The notes under the pieces: model-generated
Told to the model about the DNA's origin: nothing
The model's input: the letters and a program-made list of their open reading frames with translations, nothing else
Database searches by the model: none
DNA from: an uncultured Christensenellaceae bacterium
Lineage (GTDB): Bacteria > Bacillota > Clostridia > Christensenellales > Borkfalkiaceae
Assembly (NCBI GenBank): GCA_910588645.1
Contig: CAJUOY010000002.1
Span: 42,294 to 106,293, forward strand
DNA length: 64,000 nt
Reading direction: 5' to 3'
Shown here: in pieces, positions 32,145 through 41,807 of the stretch
Numbering within the stretch: the stretch's first letter is position 1
Layout of the letters: the number at the start of each line of letters is the position of its first letter
Position numbers and translations under genes: made by a program

Positions 32145-33863
32145 CTATTTTATTGAATTAAGATATTGTTTTAAACATACACAGGGTACGCCCGACTTGT
32201 CATAACCTGTGTCGCTGCATATCTCGCAGGAGTAACGAGGGATAAACTCTGATTTATTCAATCCAAGTATAGCAAGTCGTCCGTCGGCCTCGTTTTCGAG
32301 TTTGGTTATTCTTTCGGACAGTTGTTCCGCTTTGGTTTTATCTCTTATTTCTGCAAACGCCAGCTCTATCGAAAGTGAATTTAATTCCTTTCTCAATTCA
32401 CTATATATACTGTCTGACATAGCCCTTCCAAAAGCTGTTTCGGCTCTCTCTTCCGCCGCGTGTCTTAAATCGTAATAGTGTCTTTCTATATTGCTTCTAA
32501 GGGATCCTTCTGATTTTTGATCGGATGAACTGATTTGACGCGAAGCGGTGGGGGTGATTTTATCCTTCGAATAAATTCCGTCGGTTTTCCAACCTGATAA
32601 AATGCCGCCGATATAGGCCATAGGGTTTGATTTTCCCGAAGATAATTTGGCTGCTTCAAGTAGCATTTCGTCGGAAAAATTCCAACTGCGCCATTTTGAA
32701 AGGTTTTCTCTGTCCCAAGGGACAATCTTTCTCGTAAGGCCGCAGGCCGTGAGTATTTCTCTTATAAGTTTATCTTCCGCCTGTCGTTTTTCTATGTAAT
32801 CGTCCACGCTTCTGTCGGCTATAATGCCGCTATCGTAAAGTTTACGTATAAAACCGTTCATCTCCTCAAACGAGTTTTTTTCCTGTCTGAAAAGATATTT
32901 GGAAAGCTTTTTAAGGCATTCGAAAGTAAATCCGTAACCGCACCATACGTTGACGTAATTTTCCACGTAGGGGGCGGGATTTTTCATATATACCCCCAAA
33001 TTTTTGGCAATATCAAGGGTGAGGGCATAAATGGAATTTTTATTTTTACAGTAATCTTCTATTTCCTTTACGTCGAACTTCTTATTTTTGAACAGCTCTT
33101 CTATCGCAGTATCCAGCTTTTCGCAATTTCGCGCTTTGAACAGTTTTGCGGCGACAATAATTTCTTTATCTCCGAATCCAAGCTCTTCGTTCCATTTTTT
33201 GTAAAGTTTATCGTCATCCACGTCAGGTTGCTTTTTAATACCGGCCGCCTTGAAAATTTCCAAAAGTGCGGGGGTTGAAGAGGTATAGGCGGAAAGTCTG
33301 TCATTTACCTTTTTGGCGGTTACGTCGCCGTCCTCGGCGAAGCTCTTTGCAACTTTTTTAATGTATTGCAACCGAATATTATCCCCGTGCAGGTTTACGC
33401 AATACGTAATTATCATAATCAAAGCATTCTGTTCGAAGCCGTAATCTTCAAGCAAACAGAAGTATTCCAAAAATTCGTTGGATGAAATCATTCTGCCGGA
33501 AATAATGCTCTGTACGGTTTTTGTGAAATCGGCGTATTTTTCGGGTTTGATTTTTTTCGGCGTTCCGTTCACATTTTCCGCTTCGAGAATTTTTATCTCG
33601 AAAGGGGAACGCGATATAATGGAGATTAGTTCGAATTCTTCAAGATATATGAAGCAGTCCTTAGCTTTTTCTTCCGTAATTCCCAAAGTAGCGGCAAGAT
33701 CTTCCAAATTATATGATGAGCCGCTCTGCAATAAATAGAGTGAGTAGAGATATACCTTTACCGCAACCGGATCCAATTCGGGCAGATACTTGGTTATAAA
33801 CTTGTTTTCGACATTGGTAGTCGATTTTTTAATCAACCCGTCTGCGGCCGAAATAAAGGGCAT
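32145..33863 (-). CDS. DnaD-type replication protein with DnaC/DnaI-like zinc tail
   Basis: 572 residues. The N-terminal ~100 residues form a winged-helix DnaD-N type domain (LDPVAVKVYLYSLYLLQSG, then LEDLAATLGITEEKAKDCFIYLEE). Two or three DnaD/DnaB-like helical domains follow; each ends in the family's Y/W-W...G pattern (LYKKWNEELGFGD, LSKWRSWNFSDEMLLEAAKLSSGKSNPMAYIGGIL). The last ~95 residues are a helical linker and a Cys4-type zinc site (YSCEICSDTGYDKSGVPCVCLKQ), the same pattern found before the AAA+ domain of DnaC/DnaI helicase loaders. The protein stops right after it; no ATPase domain is present. Likely acts in primosome assembly with the DnaB helicase at 43.6 kb. Confidence 0.82.
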   Translation of the reverse strand: MPFISAADGLIKKSTTNVENKFITKYLPELDPVAVKVYLYSLYLLQSGSSYNLEDLAATLGITEEKAKDCFIYLEEFELISIISRSPFEIKILEAENVNGTPKKIKPEKYADFTKTVQSIISGRMISSNEFLEYFCLLEDYGFEQNALIMIITYCVNLHGDNIRLQYIKKVAKSFAEDGDVTAKKVNDRLSAYTSSTPALLEIFKAAGIKKQPDVDDDKLYKKWNEELGFGDKEIIVAAKLFKARNCEKLDTAIEELFKNKKFDVKEIEDYCKNKNSIYALTLDIAKNLGVYMKNPAPYVENYVNVWCGYGFTFECLKKLSKYLFRQEKNSFEEMNGFIRKLYDSGIIADRSVDDYIEKRQAEDKLIREILTACGLTRKIVPWDRENLSKWRSWNFSDEMLLEAAKLSSGKSNPMAYIGGILSGWKTDGIYSKDKITPTASRQISSSDQKSEGSLRSNIERHYYDLRHAAEERAETAFGRAMSDSIYSELRKELNSLSIELAFAEIRDKTKAEQLSERITKLENEADGRLAILGLNKSEFIPRYSCEICSDTGYDKSGVPCVCLKQYLNSIK

Positions 33864-33970
33864 TTTTCAAATCTCCTGTTTTACCGCTTGATTTCTTGTG
33901 TTTAATGCACTATAATATTAAACGGTAGATAATATTATAAACTCTTATCATACAAAAATCAAGGCAATTA

Positions 33971-35122
33971 ATGAAAATTTTACACACTTCCGATTTACAT
34001 ATAGGTAAAAAATTGATCGGCAGAGAGCGTTATAACGAATATCGGGCCGTATTTTCGGAGTTCAAGCGTATAAGCGACGAAGAAGGTGTGGAACTTGTTT
34101 TGATTGCCGGCGATATTTTCGATACTTATACTCCGTCTGCCGAGGCGGAGGAGATATTTTACAGCGGAATTAAACTTCTGTCGACAAACTGCGCGGTATT
34201 GATAATTAGCGGTAATCACGACGATTACGTCCGATTGACCGCGGCTTCCGCTCTTGCCCAGGAGCGGAACGTATATATTATAGGAAATAATTTTATTCCG
34301 ATTAATTGCTCTGAAAGAGGAAACGTATATCCTGCAAGTTCAGGTTCAGGCTGGGTAATTTTTAAAAATAATTGTGGAGAACAAGTTTATATAAACGCTT
34401 TGCCGTATCCTAACGAAGCTAGATTTAAAGAGGGCAGGTCGGATGAAACGTATGTTGAAAAGATAAGCCGTTGGATTAATTGCGGCGAACAGGGCAAAGA
34501 AGAAAATATTTCCTCGATATTTTTGTCACACATATTCGTTGCGGGCGGTTCGGTTAGCGAAAGCGAGCGTGAAATTGATCTCGGCGGGGCAAGGGCCGTC
34601 CCCGTAAACGTTTTGCCCGATTGCGATTACGTAGCTTTGGGGCATTTGCACAAGCGACAGAAACTCGGTAAAAACGTATATTACTGCGGCGCGCCTATGC
34701 AGTTTTCGTTTGACGAATGCGGCGCGGAAAAGACGGTAAACGTATTTGATCTCACTTCAGGCGGACTAAATGACTTTAAGCAAATTCCCGTTGGCGGCAC
34801 GAGAAAGCTTATAAAATTACAGACAAACGGCGTAGATGACGGTATAAAATTACTCAATGCCAACGGCGATTATTTTGTGGAACTGACAATTAATTTGACC
34901 GCGCCGTTGACTCCGCAGGAAAATACCGCGCTGCACGGATGCGAAAATCTTGTGTCGTTGAAAGTCGAACTGCCTTCGGTTGATTTAGGCTCCGAGACGA
35001 AAATATCAAACAGGGGTAAAAGCTCGTCTCAGCTCTTTACAGATTATTATAAATCGAAGTTCGGCGTTGACGCTCCCGAAGAGCTTTGCACTCTCTTTCT
35101 TTCGCTTACGGAGGTTGAATGA
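33971..35122 (+). CDS. sbcD: Exonuclease SbcD (Mre11-like nuclease subunit)
   Basis: 383 residues. Metallophosphoesterase motifs in order: SDLHIGKKL, AGDIFDTYTP, SGNHDDY, SHIFVAGG and ALGHLHKRQKL, which supply the Mn ligands. It forms with SbcC a complex that opens DNA hairpins and processes ends. Its final codons overlap the sbcC start by 4 bases (ATGA). A promoter region is shared with the divergent dnaD-like gene. Confidence 0.95.
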   Translation: MKILHTSDLHIGKKLIGRERYNEYRAVFSEFKRISDEEGVELVLIAGDIFDTYTPSAEAEEIFYSGIKLLSTNCAVLIISGNHDDYVRLTAASALAQERNVYIIGNNFIPINCSERGNVYPASSGSGWVIFKNNCGEQVYINALPYPNEARFKEGRSDETYVEKISRWINCGEQGKEENISSIFLSHIFVAGGSVSESEREIDLGGARAVPVNVLPDCDYVALGHLHKRQKLGKNVYYCGAPMQFSFDECGAEKTVNVFDLTSGGLNDFKQIPVGGTRKLIKLQTNGVDDGIKLLNANGDYFVELTINLTAPLTPQENTALHGCENLVSLKVELPSVDLGSETKISNRGKSSSQLFTDYYKSKFGVDAPEELCTLFLSLTEVE

Positions 35123-37797
35123 AACCTTTAAGATTGGAGTTTTGCGGGATAAACAGCTTTTCGGAAGAGACCGTTATCGACTTCGAGGCGTTGACTGCGG
35201 GCGGTTTGTTTGGTATATTCGGTGATACGGGAAGCGGTAAGAGTACCATTCTCGACTGTATAAATTTTGCACTCTACGGCGACGTCGCGCGCAGTAAAGA
35301 AAAGATAGATATAATCAATTATCGGTCGGATAAGGCAAAAGTCACGTTCTCGTTTAATATAATAAATAACGGCGTTCGTAAAATATACACGGTGGAACGC
35401 ACCATAAAGCGAGATAAAAACGGTACGCATAAAGCGTTTTTGTATGAAAGAGACGGAGACAATGAGATCTGTATAGCAGATAAAGCTTCGACGGTGGAAA
35501 AAAAGATCGTTGAACTTCTCGGTGTAGACGCGGACGACTTCCGTAAGTGTATAGCTCTTCCCCAGGGTGAGTTTGCAAAGTTTGTAAACTCGCTTCCGAG
35601 CGAAAGACTGAAATTAATGGAAAGGCTCTTCAATCTGTCTAAATACGGCGACAGATTAAAGTATAAACTTTCGGAACATCAAGCGGAAATCGAAGCGCGG
35701 TTTCAGAATGTAAGCGGTAAGCTTTATGCCTATTCCGATGTAAGCCTTGAAGCATTGAAAGACGCGGAGGAGACTCTCAAGTCGGAAAAGACAGAATATA
35801 TCTCGCTTAGCAAATTTGAAAAATCCGTTGCGGCGGAGCGTGAAAGACTTAAAGATCTTAATTTAAAGCGCAAAGAATTGTTGAAAGTAATATCCGCGCT
35901 TGACGGACTTGCGGAAAAGAGTAGCAGTATAGAGGAATTGCGCAAGGAATTGTGCGTACTTGAAAGCTGCCGTGAAGCGGTTAAGTTATCCGATAATATA
36001 GGGATAAAACTTGCGGAAAAAGATAAGTTTGCGGCGGAAGCGGCAAATGCCGTAAAGCATAGGGAAGCCCTCGCGGTCGAAATTTCCAAAATTGAAAAAT
36101 CGATTAAAGATCGGGCGTTTGATAAAACCATTCCGGAAAAAGTCGCGCTTGCCGCCAGGTATGCAACTTGCGAAGGTAAGGCGGAAAAGCTGGAATCGCT
36201 TTTAAAGGAACTCGCCGCAAAGCGTGCGGAGTATAAAGTAAAAGAGAAAAGCGTTCTTGCCCTGAATGAAGAGTATGAAGCGCTAAACGCAAGCTACACA
36301 CGGCTACAACAGGAGAGCAGTTCGGGTAATTCCGGCAATATTGAAAAGCTTATAAGCGTGGGATTTAAAGGCGCCGTTTTAAAGGATGAAATTGTAAGAA
36401 ATCTCGACTGGCTTGCAAACCTGAACGGAAATATCAAAATTTACAGGGACGATTCTCCGCTTTACGAATACGTAAGTTGCGAGGTCGAAAACAAAATAGC
36501 CGAATATACTCACAGAATACTCGATCTGCGCGATTTTAAACCGGAAAATGCGGACAAGCTTTTAAAAGATTTCGAGAGAGTCGAAAAGGAAAGAGAAGCC
36601 TTACAAAGCAAAGTAGCGCAACAAAGGGAAAAGCTGATAGGTATCAGTTCCAAATTGGAAATCGAAAGGAACAATTTAAAAATACTGGAACGGGACGGTT
36701 TGGAACTTAAAAGCCGCGCCGACGAATTAAAGACGGAACTCGAAAATATTTTCGGGCGAGATTGTACTGACTTTACGGCGGTTATCGCCGCGAATGAGAG
36801 AGAAGTTGCAGAACTTTCAGACCTTAAAGAAAAGCTTTCAGATGAGTTGGAAAAACTCAGATATAAGAGGACGGAACTTGATATCGCCGTAGAAAAATAC
36901 GGAGTACTGTCATCGTCCGCGGAAGCGGAATTAAATAAATGCGTACAATCGCTTGAATCGATGATTGAAAGTCGCTCATTGGGTAATATTGAACAGTGCC
37001 GCGCAATCGCGCGAAAATTTGCCGATTTCCTTTCCGCGGAACAAGCGGTTAAGAATTACGATGAAGAAAAACTTTCTTTAACTTTAAAAAAGCGGGAGCT
37101 TGAGGCAGCGGACGGTATATATCAGGCCGATGACGAAAGGCTTGCTGAAGTTGTGGAAAGGCACAGCGCATTGGCAGAAAAGTTATCTGAAATTACGGGC
37201 AGTATCGCTGTAAAAGAAAATATCGTCAAAGATTTAAAATTAAAGTTATCCGAAAAAGAGAATATCGAAAAAGAATTAGAAGTAGTTGGAAAGGAACGCG
37301 AACTTGCCGCAAGGTTGAAAGAGATAACAAAGAACAATAAGTTTTTGGAATACGTTGCAAATGAATATCTCATAGATATATCCTCCGCATCCTCGTCGAC
37401 GCTTATCAATTTGACTAACGGAAGATATTTTCTGACTTATAAAGACAATAACTTTTACGTCGGGGACAATTTTAATTGCGGCAGTTTGAGGGGCGTGAAT
37501 ACGTTGTCGGGCGGCGAAATATTTCTTGTTTCGCTGTCGCTTGCCCTTGCGCTGTCTCAGACGATTTGTTCAAGGTCTATGAAATCGATAGAATTCTTTT
37601 TTCTCGACGAGGGTTTCGGCACGCTCGATTCCGCGCTCGTTGATACGGTTATGAACGCGTTGGAGAAGCTGAAAAGCTCGGCTTTCACTATCGGCGTAAT
37701 AAGTCACGTGGAAGAATTGAAGTACAGGATAAACTATAAAATAACAGTTAATAAAGCGACAGAAACGCACGGTTCTACCGTGAACTTAAGTTGTTGA
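35119..37797 (+). CDS. sbcC: Exonuclease SbcC (Rad50-like ATPase subunit) without a zinc hook
   Basis: 892 residues. Walker A is GDTGSGKST near residue 35, Q-loop ALPQGEFAKFV, long coiled coils between ~180 and 750, signature TLSGGEIFLVSLSLALALS, and Walker B FFFLDEGFGTLD. The protein is shorter than usual SbcC (over 1000). The centre of the coiled coil has no C-x-x-C; only isolated Cys are present (SCEVENK), where Rad50/SbcC proteins carry the zinc hook that dimerises them. A Ser/Gly/Asn-rich turn (QESSSGNSGNIEKL) lies at the middle. Coupled to sbcD by a 4-base overlap. Confidence 0.92.
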   Translation: MKPLRLEFCGINSFSEETVIDFEALTAGGLFGIFGDTGSGKSTILDCINFALYGDVARSKEKIDIINYRSDKAKVTFSFNIINNGVRKIYTVERTIKRDKNGTHKAFLYERDGDNEICIADKASTVEKKIVELLGVDADDFRKCIALPQGEFAKFVNSLPSERLKLMERLFNLSKYGDRLKYKLSEHQAEIEARFQNVSGKLYAYSDVSLEALKDAEETLKSEKTEYISLSKFEKSVAAERERLKDLNLKRKELLKVISALDGLAEKSSSIEELRKELCVLESCREAVKLSDNIGIKLAEKDKFAAEAANAVKHREALAVEISKIEKSIKDRAFDKTIPEKVALAARYATCEGKAEKLESLLKELAAKRAEYKVKEKSVLALNEEYEALNASYTRLQQESSSGNSGNIEKLISVGFKGAVLKDEIVRNLDWLANLNGNIKIYRDDSPLYEYVSCEVENKIAEYTHRILDLRDFKPENADKLLKDFERVEKEREALQSKVAQQREKLIGISSKLEIERNNLKILERDGLELKSRADELKTELENIFGRDCTDFTAVIAANEREVAELSDLKEKLSDELEKLRYKRTELDIAVEKYGVLSSSAEAELNKCVQSLESMIESRSLGNIEQCRAIARKFADFLSAEQAVKNYDEEKLSLTLKKRELEAADGIYQADDERLAEVVERHSALAEKLSEITGSIAVKENIVKDLKLKLSEKENIEKELEVVGKERELAARLKEITKNNKFLEYVANEYLIDISSASSSTLINLTNGRYFLTYKDNNFYVGDNFNCGSLRGVNTLSGGEIFLVSLSLALALSQTICSRSMKSIEFFFLDEGFGTLDSALVDTVMNALEKLKSSAFTIGVISHVEELKYRINYKITVNKATETHGSTVNLSC

Positions 37798-37807
37798 GGA
37801 GTACAAA

Positions 37808-39481
37808 TTGCCTAATATTTTAACACCCGTTTCATTGTGGAATAACTTTGATTGTTCGCTGGAACTCAATCCCGAAAAGGAGTTCGAGGGAATTTACAGC
37901 GGCGTGAGAGTGGAACTTATTAACTTTTACGGCCGCGATACCGGCGAGGGCAGAATTAAGATCGCTGCGGCGTACGCAAGCGACGCTAACGCTTCGTCAC
38001 CTACGAGCGGCACTGTGTTGATTTTACCCGATAGCAAGGAAACTATAGATATCGAAGTTATAAAGTTCTTTGCAAAGCGCGGCTTTAACGTGCTTATGGT
38101 TGATTGTCGCGGCGAGAGCGATGGATGCAATCACTTCACCCGCTATCCGGAAAATATTTATTACGCCAATACGGCAAAGTGCGGCCGTCATAAGGACTAC
38201 GTTGACGACAGCGCGGATAAGACCTGTTGGTTCGAGTGGGTAGGCGTAGGCTTGTACGCAGCCAAATATATACGCGAAAGAACGGGTAACGACAATATAG
38301 CCGTAGTCGGTATAAGGGACGGCGGCGAAACGGCGTGGAAATTGGGCGTTGCGGACAAATTCAAATGTATAGTCCCCGTATGTGCTGCCGGTTGGAGAGC
38401 CTATAACGGTATAAGCAAATATTCGGCCGCTGATATAGAACTCGATAACGAAAGATACCGTTTTATTGCCGGGGTTGATTCACAGGCGTATGCGCCTTAC
38501 GTATGTTGCCCCGTGCTTATGCTCTGTTCAACAAACGACTTCGATTTCGATTATGACAGGGCCTACGACACTTTTTCAAGGATTAATCCCCAATACTTGG
38601 GGGAAAGCGTAATAGCATATTCCCTCAGATATTCGGCAAGTATCGGCGCTAATTCCGTGAACGATATGTTCTTATTCTTGAATAAGCACCTTAAAAATCA
38701 TCAGGTATTCGTGCCTAAGCCTGCCGAAGTAACTGTTGAAGTGGACGAAGATTCAAATCTGATTGCAAGGGTTACGGTGGACACTCACGGAGTTGTTGAT
38801 AAGTGCGACGTGTTCCTCGCGGAAGATTGTCAGAATTCGGCCCTGCGCGACTGGGGGATTTGCGCTCCCAAAGATGAGTTGAAGAGGGAATATTTTCTGA
38901 ACATCTACGAAAAATCGGCTACGATTTTTGTTCTTTGCCGCGTTAGATATTTTAACGGGTTTACAGTATGGTCAAAAGTTGCGGTAAAAAAGATCAGCGG
39001 TAAATTCCGCAATATGCAAAAAAAGTGTAACGTACTCTGTTCGGGAAATAAGGCAGTGGACGCTTTCTCTATAGCAGATCCTTTCTCTTGCGCCGTAGGC
39101 GGAATATTTCTTGCGGAGGAAGATGCTCTTCCCGCGATAGTTACTAAGGCTAAAGGCGTAAAGGGAGTGTATTCGCCTTTCGGGCTCACAACGTTCAGGT
39201 TGTGCAATCCTCAGTTTGCGGCAAGCGGTACGAGCGTACTGTCGACCGATGTGTTCTGCGACGAACAGGCGGATTTAATCTTTACGTTGCGCGATCTCAC
39301 TGGCGGGGAAGACTATGTTTGCGCAGTTAACGTTGTTGGCGGCGTTTGGCAAAACGTAATTTTGGAGAGTAAAATGTTCAAGACGGCAAACGGAGTTCAA
39401 CTTGCGGACTTTTTGGGCGATATGAAAATGTCTATAACCTGCCGGACGGACTTTGCGATAAATAACGTTATGTGGCTTTGA
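37808..39481 (+). CDS. Alpha/beta-hydrolase-like protein with altered nucleophile elbow
   Basis: 557 residues with a TTG start 8 bases after GAGGAG. The N-terminal ~290 residues look like an alpha/beta hydrolase: strand TVLILPDS, FFAKRGFNVLMVDCRGESDG, and the elbow strand VAVVGIRDGGETAWKLG, then CPVLMLCSTNDFDFD at the acid position. The elbow reads G-I-R-D-G where active members have G-x-S-x-G, so the serine is replaced by Arg. The C-terminal half is beta-rich with no known match. It lies 10 bases after sbcC and 7 bases before the signal peptidase gene. No signal peptide. Probably a non-catalytic or differently acting relative. Confidence 0.65.
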   Translation: MPNILTPVSLWNNFDCSLELNPEKEFEGIYSGVRVELINFYGRDTGEGRIKIAAAYASDANASSPTSGTVLILPDSKETIDIEVIKFFAKRGFNVLMVDCRGESDGCNHFTRYPENIYYANTAKCGRHKDYVDDSADKTCWFEWVGVGLYAAKYIRERTGNDNIAVVGIRDGGETAWKLGVADKFKCIVPVCAAGWRAYNGISKYSAADIELDNERYRFIAGVDSQAYAPYVCCPVLMLCSTNDFDFDYDRAYDTFSRINPQYLGESVIAYSLRYSASIGANSVNDMFLFLNKHLKNHQVFVPKPAEVTVEVDEDSNLIARVTVDTHGVVDKCDVFLAEDCQNSALRDWGICAPKDELKREYFLNIYEKSATIFVLCRVRYFNGFTVWSKVAVKKISGKFRNMQKKCNVLCSGNKAVDAFSIADPFSCAVGGIFLAEEDALPAIVTKAKGVKGVYSPFGLTTFRLCNPQFAASGTSVLSTDVFCDEQADLIFTLRDLTGGEDYVCAVNVVGGVWQNVILESKMFKTANGVQLADFLGDMKMSITCRTDFAINNVMWL

Positions 39482-39488
39482 GGGAGCA

Positions 39489-40112
39489 ATGGAAGAAGAT
39501 AAAAATTGCAAACTTTTGAATGTCGGCGAATCTTTAATGGATTCAAAGTGTTCTCAGGTTGGCGACTTTATTTTAAATTTCATACTTGCCGCGTTTACCG
39601 TTTTGGTAGTTTGCCAGTTGCTTTTTAACTGCTTTTTTACGGGTATTTACGTGGTCAACGTCTCTATGCAACCTAACTTTAACGGCGCAGTTGCGGAAGA
39701 CGAGCCGGGCGGAGATTTCGTATATGCAAACACCTGGGTTTCTCCCCGTTACGGAGACGTGGTTATCGTCGACAGAAAATTTTTGGGCGAGCGGGGAAAT
39801 ATCATAAAGCGCGTTGTAGCTTTCGGCGGTGATACGGTCGAAATAGCGGAGGGAGTGCTCTATATCAACGATGAAATAGTCGATGAAAGCGGTTATATCG
39901 ATCCTGACAGAAACACTCCGGAAACAAATAATTTTGCGAGACACGTCGTCAGGGAAGGACATATGTTTCTTCTCGGGGACAACAGGAATAAGAGTACGGA
40001 CAGCAGAGATTACGGGGATTTTCCTATGTCGTCTTTGGTCGGTGTGGTTCAACAGTGGTCGATAACCTGTAAACCTTTTACGTCGGCTCTATATAATTTT
40101 TTGAATTTTTGA
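39489..40112 (+). CDS. lepB: Type I signal peptidase
   Basis: 207 residues. One N-terminal membrane anchor (ILNFILAAFTVLVVCQLLF), then box B with the catalytic Ser (VVNVSMQPNF), box C (YGDVVIVDRKF), box D with the catalytic Lys (IIKRVVAFGGDTVEI), and box E GDNRNKSTDSRDYG. It cleaves signal peptides of secreted proteins on the outer side of the membrane. The Met of the usual S-M-xP box is present. The ATG follows GAGGGAG and the hydrolase-like stop by 7 bases, so it belongs to the sbcDC operon. Confidence 0.94.
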   Translation: MEEDKNCKLLNVGESLMDSKCSQVGDFILNFILAAFTVLVVCQLLFNCFFTGIYVVNVSMQPNFNGAVAEDEPGGDFVYANTWVSPRYGDVVIVDRKFLGERGNIIKRVVAFGGDTVEIAEGVLYINDEIVDESGYIDPDRNTPETNNFARHVVREGHMFLLGDNRNKSTDSRDYGDFPMSSLVGVVQQWSITCKPFTSALYNFLNF

Positions 40113-40162
40113 TTTATAAGCTTTAAATATTTTTAAAAATAGTTTATAATAGGAGGGCGCTT

Positions 40163-40432
40163 ATGAGGGCGGTACTGACGGTAGTAGGCAAAGATAAGAC
40201 GGGTATAATAGCAAAGGTAAGTGCCTTTCTTGCGGAAAGAAAGATCAATATTCTGGATATAAGTCAGACTATATTGAGCGATTATTTTGCAATGATAATG
40301 CTTGTGGACGTATCGTCGTCGACGGAGCCGCTTGCGGTATTGTCCGAACAGTGCAGTGCGCTAGGTAAAAGTATAGGTATGTCTATACTCGTCCAGCACG
40401 AAGAAATTTTCAACGCAATGCACAGCGTATAG
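40163..40432 (+). CDS. ACT-domain protein (UPF0237 type)
   Basis: 89 residues forming a single ACT domain (VLTVVGKDKTGIIAKVSAFL, later INILDISQTIL), as in the UPF0237/YjhC-like regulators that accompany PFL/DUF711 proteins. ACT domains bind small ligands such as amino acids. AGGAGGG precedes the ATG. The partner gene starts 8 bases after its stop. Confidence 0.9.
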   Translation: MRAVLTVVGKDKTGIIAKVSAFLAERKINILDISQTILSDYFAMIMLVDVSSSTEPLAVLSEQCSALGKSIGMSILVQHEEIFNAMHSV

Positions 40433-40440
40433 GGATCGTT

Positions 40441-41796
40441 ATGTTTAGTACGGATGAAGTTTTACAAACCGTGAATATGATCGAGAAAGAGCACCTTGAT
40501 ATCAGGACGGTAACAATGGGGCTTTCTTTGATACCGTGTATAAGCGGTGACGCGGAAAAGACTGCTGTTTGCGTGTACGACCATATATGTCGCAATGCGG
40601 AAAAAATTGCGGCGGTAACGTCTGATTTATTCTTGGAATACGGGATTCCTATAGTCAACAAGCGTATTTCCGTAACACCGGCAAGCCTTATATGCGCTCC
40701 ATTTCCCGAAAAGGCGCACCTTATAGGCAAGGCTTTGGACGATGCGGCAAATACCGTCGGCGTAGATTTTATCGGCGGTTACTCGGCGCTCGTTCATAAG
40801 GGAATGGCGGATTATGAGGAGATATTCATACGGAGTATTCCCGAAGTTCTCGCTTCTACAAAGAGGCTTTGCTCGTCTGTTAATGTCGGTTCTTCCAAAT
40901 CGGGAATAAATATGGACGCGGTTAAGCTTATGGGCGAAGTAATAAAGCAGACTGCGCAAATTACCGCAGGGGAAGGCGGTTTCGGTTGTGCCAAACTCGT
41001 GGTTTTCTGTAACGCCGTTGAGGATAATCCCTTTATGGCGGGTGCATTTCACGGCGTAGGCGAATGCGAAAAAGTAATAAACGTGGGGGTTTCCGGTCCC
41101 GGGGTAGTTCAGCACGCGATAGAAGCGATTCCATCTGCGGATTTGTGCGAACTTGCGGAAATGATAAAACGCACCGCGTTTAAAATTACCCGTGCGGGAC
41201 AGCTTATCGCCCGCGAGGCCGCAAAGAAATTGGGCGCAGAGTTCGGTATAGTTGATCTTTCGCTTGCACCTACGCCCGCAAGGGGAGATTCCGTTGCCGC
41301 CATTTTGGAAGAAATGGGACTTGAACGGGTTGGAACGCACGGCACTACCGCCTGTCTTGCAATGCTCAACGACGCAGTAAAGAAAGGCGGAGTAATGGCA
41401 AGTTCGCGTGTCGGCGGACTTTCGGGGGCGTTTATACCCGTTTCCGAGGATGCGGGAATGATAGAAGCCGCCGAAAAGGGTGGTTTGAATATAGATAAGT
41501 TGGAGGCAATGACTGCGGTCTGCTCGGTGGGATTGGATATGATAGCCGTTCCCGGAGATACGAGCGCGTCGACTGTTTCCGCAATAATAGCGGACGAAGC
41601 GGCCATAGGTATGATAAATAATAAAACTACGGCCGTCCGCATAATTCCCGTACCTGGCAAAAACGTGGGAGAGGAAGTCAACTTCGGCGGACTTTTGGGA
41701 CGCGCTCCGATTATGCCCGTTCATAACGAAAGCGCGGAAAAGTTCATATCCCGTGGCGGGTTAATTCCCGCGCCCATTCATTCCAATAAAAATTAG
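40441..41796 (+). CDS. PFL-family protein (UPF0210/DUF711)
   Basis: 451 residues, full length for the family. Characteristic blocks: DIRTVTMGLSLIPC near the N-terminus, VNKRISVTPASLI, DFIGGYSALVHKGM, GEGGFGCAKLVVFCNA, and the C-terminal GVMASSRVGGLSGAFIPVSED. Fold-level relationship to pyruvate-formate-lyase-type barrels is known for the family, but its reaction is not established. It occurs next to an ACT-domain protein in many Firmicutes, as here. Confidence 0.92.
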   Translation: MFSTDEVLQTVNMIEKEHLDIRTVTMGLSLIPCISGDAEKTAVCVYDHICRNAEKIAAVTSDLFLEYGIPIVNKRISVTPASLICAPFPEKAHLIGKALDDAANTVGVDFIGGYSALVHKGMADYEEIFIRSIPEVLASTKRLCSSVNVGSSKSGINMDAVKLMGEVIKQTAQITAGEGGFGCAKLVVFCNAVEDNPFMAGAFHGVGECEKVINVGVSGPGVVQHAIEAIPSADLCELAEMIKRTAFKITRAGQLIAREAAKKLGAEFGIVDLSLAPTPARGDSVAAILEEMGLERVGTHGTTACLAMLNDAVKKGGVMASSRVGGLSGAFIPVSEDAGMIEAAEKGGLNIDKLEAMTAVCSVGLDMIAVPGDTSASTVSAIIADEAAIGMINNKTTAVRIIPVPGKNVGEEVNFGGLLGRAPIMPVHNESAEKFISRGGLIPAPIHSNKN

Positions 41797-41807
41797 AGGT
41801 ATTATAT

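Noticed and set aside
40145..40157. TATAAT at 40145 as a promoter for the ACT-domain gene
   Set aside because: The RNA start would fall on or after the ribosome site AGGAGG at 40151-40156, so this element could not supply the leader.
40627..41724. 365-codon open frame on the minus strand across the DUF711 gene
   Set aside because: Shadow frame; the plus strand encodes a recognisable full-length family member.
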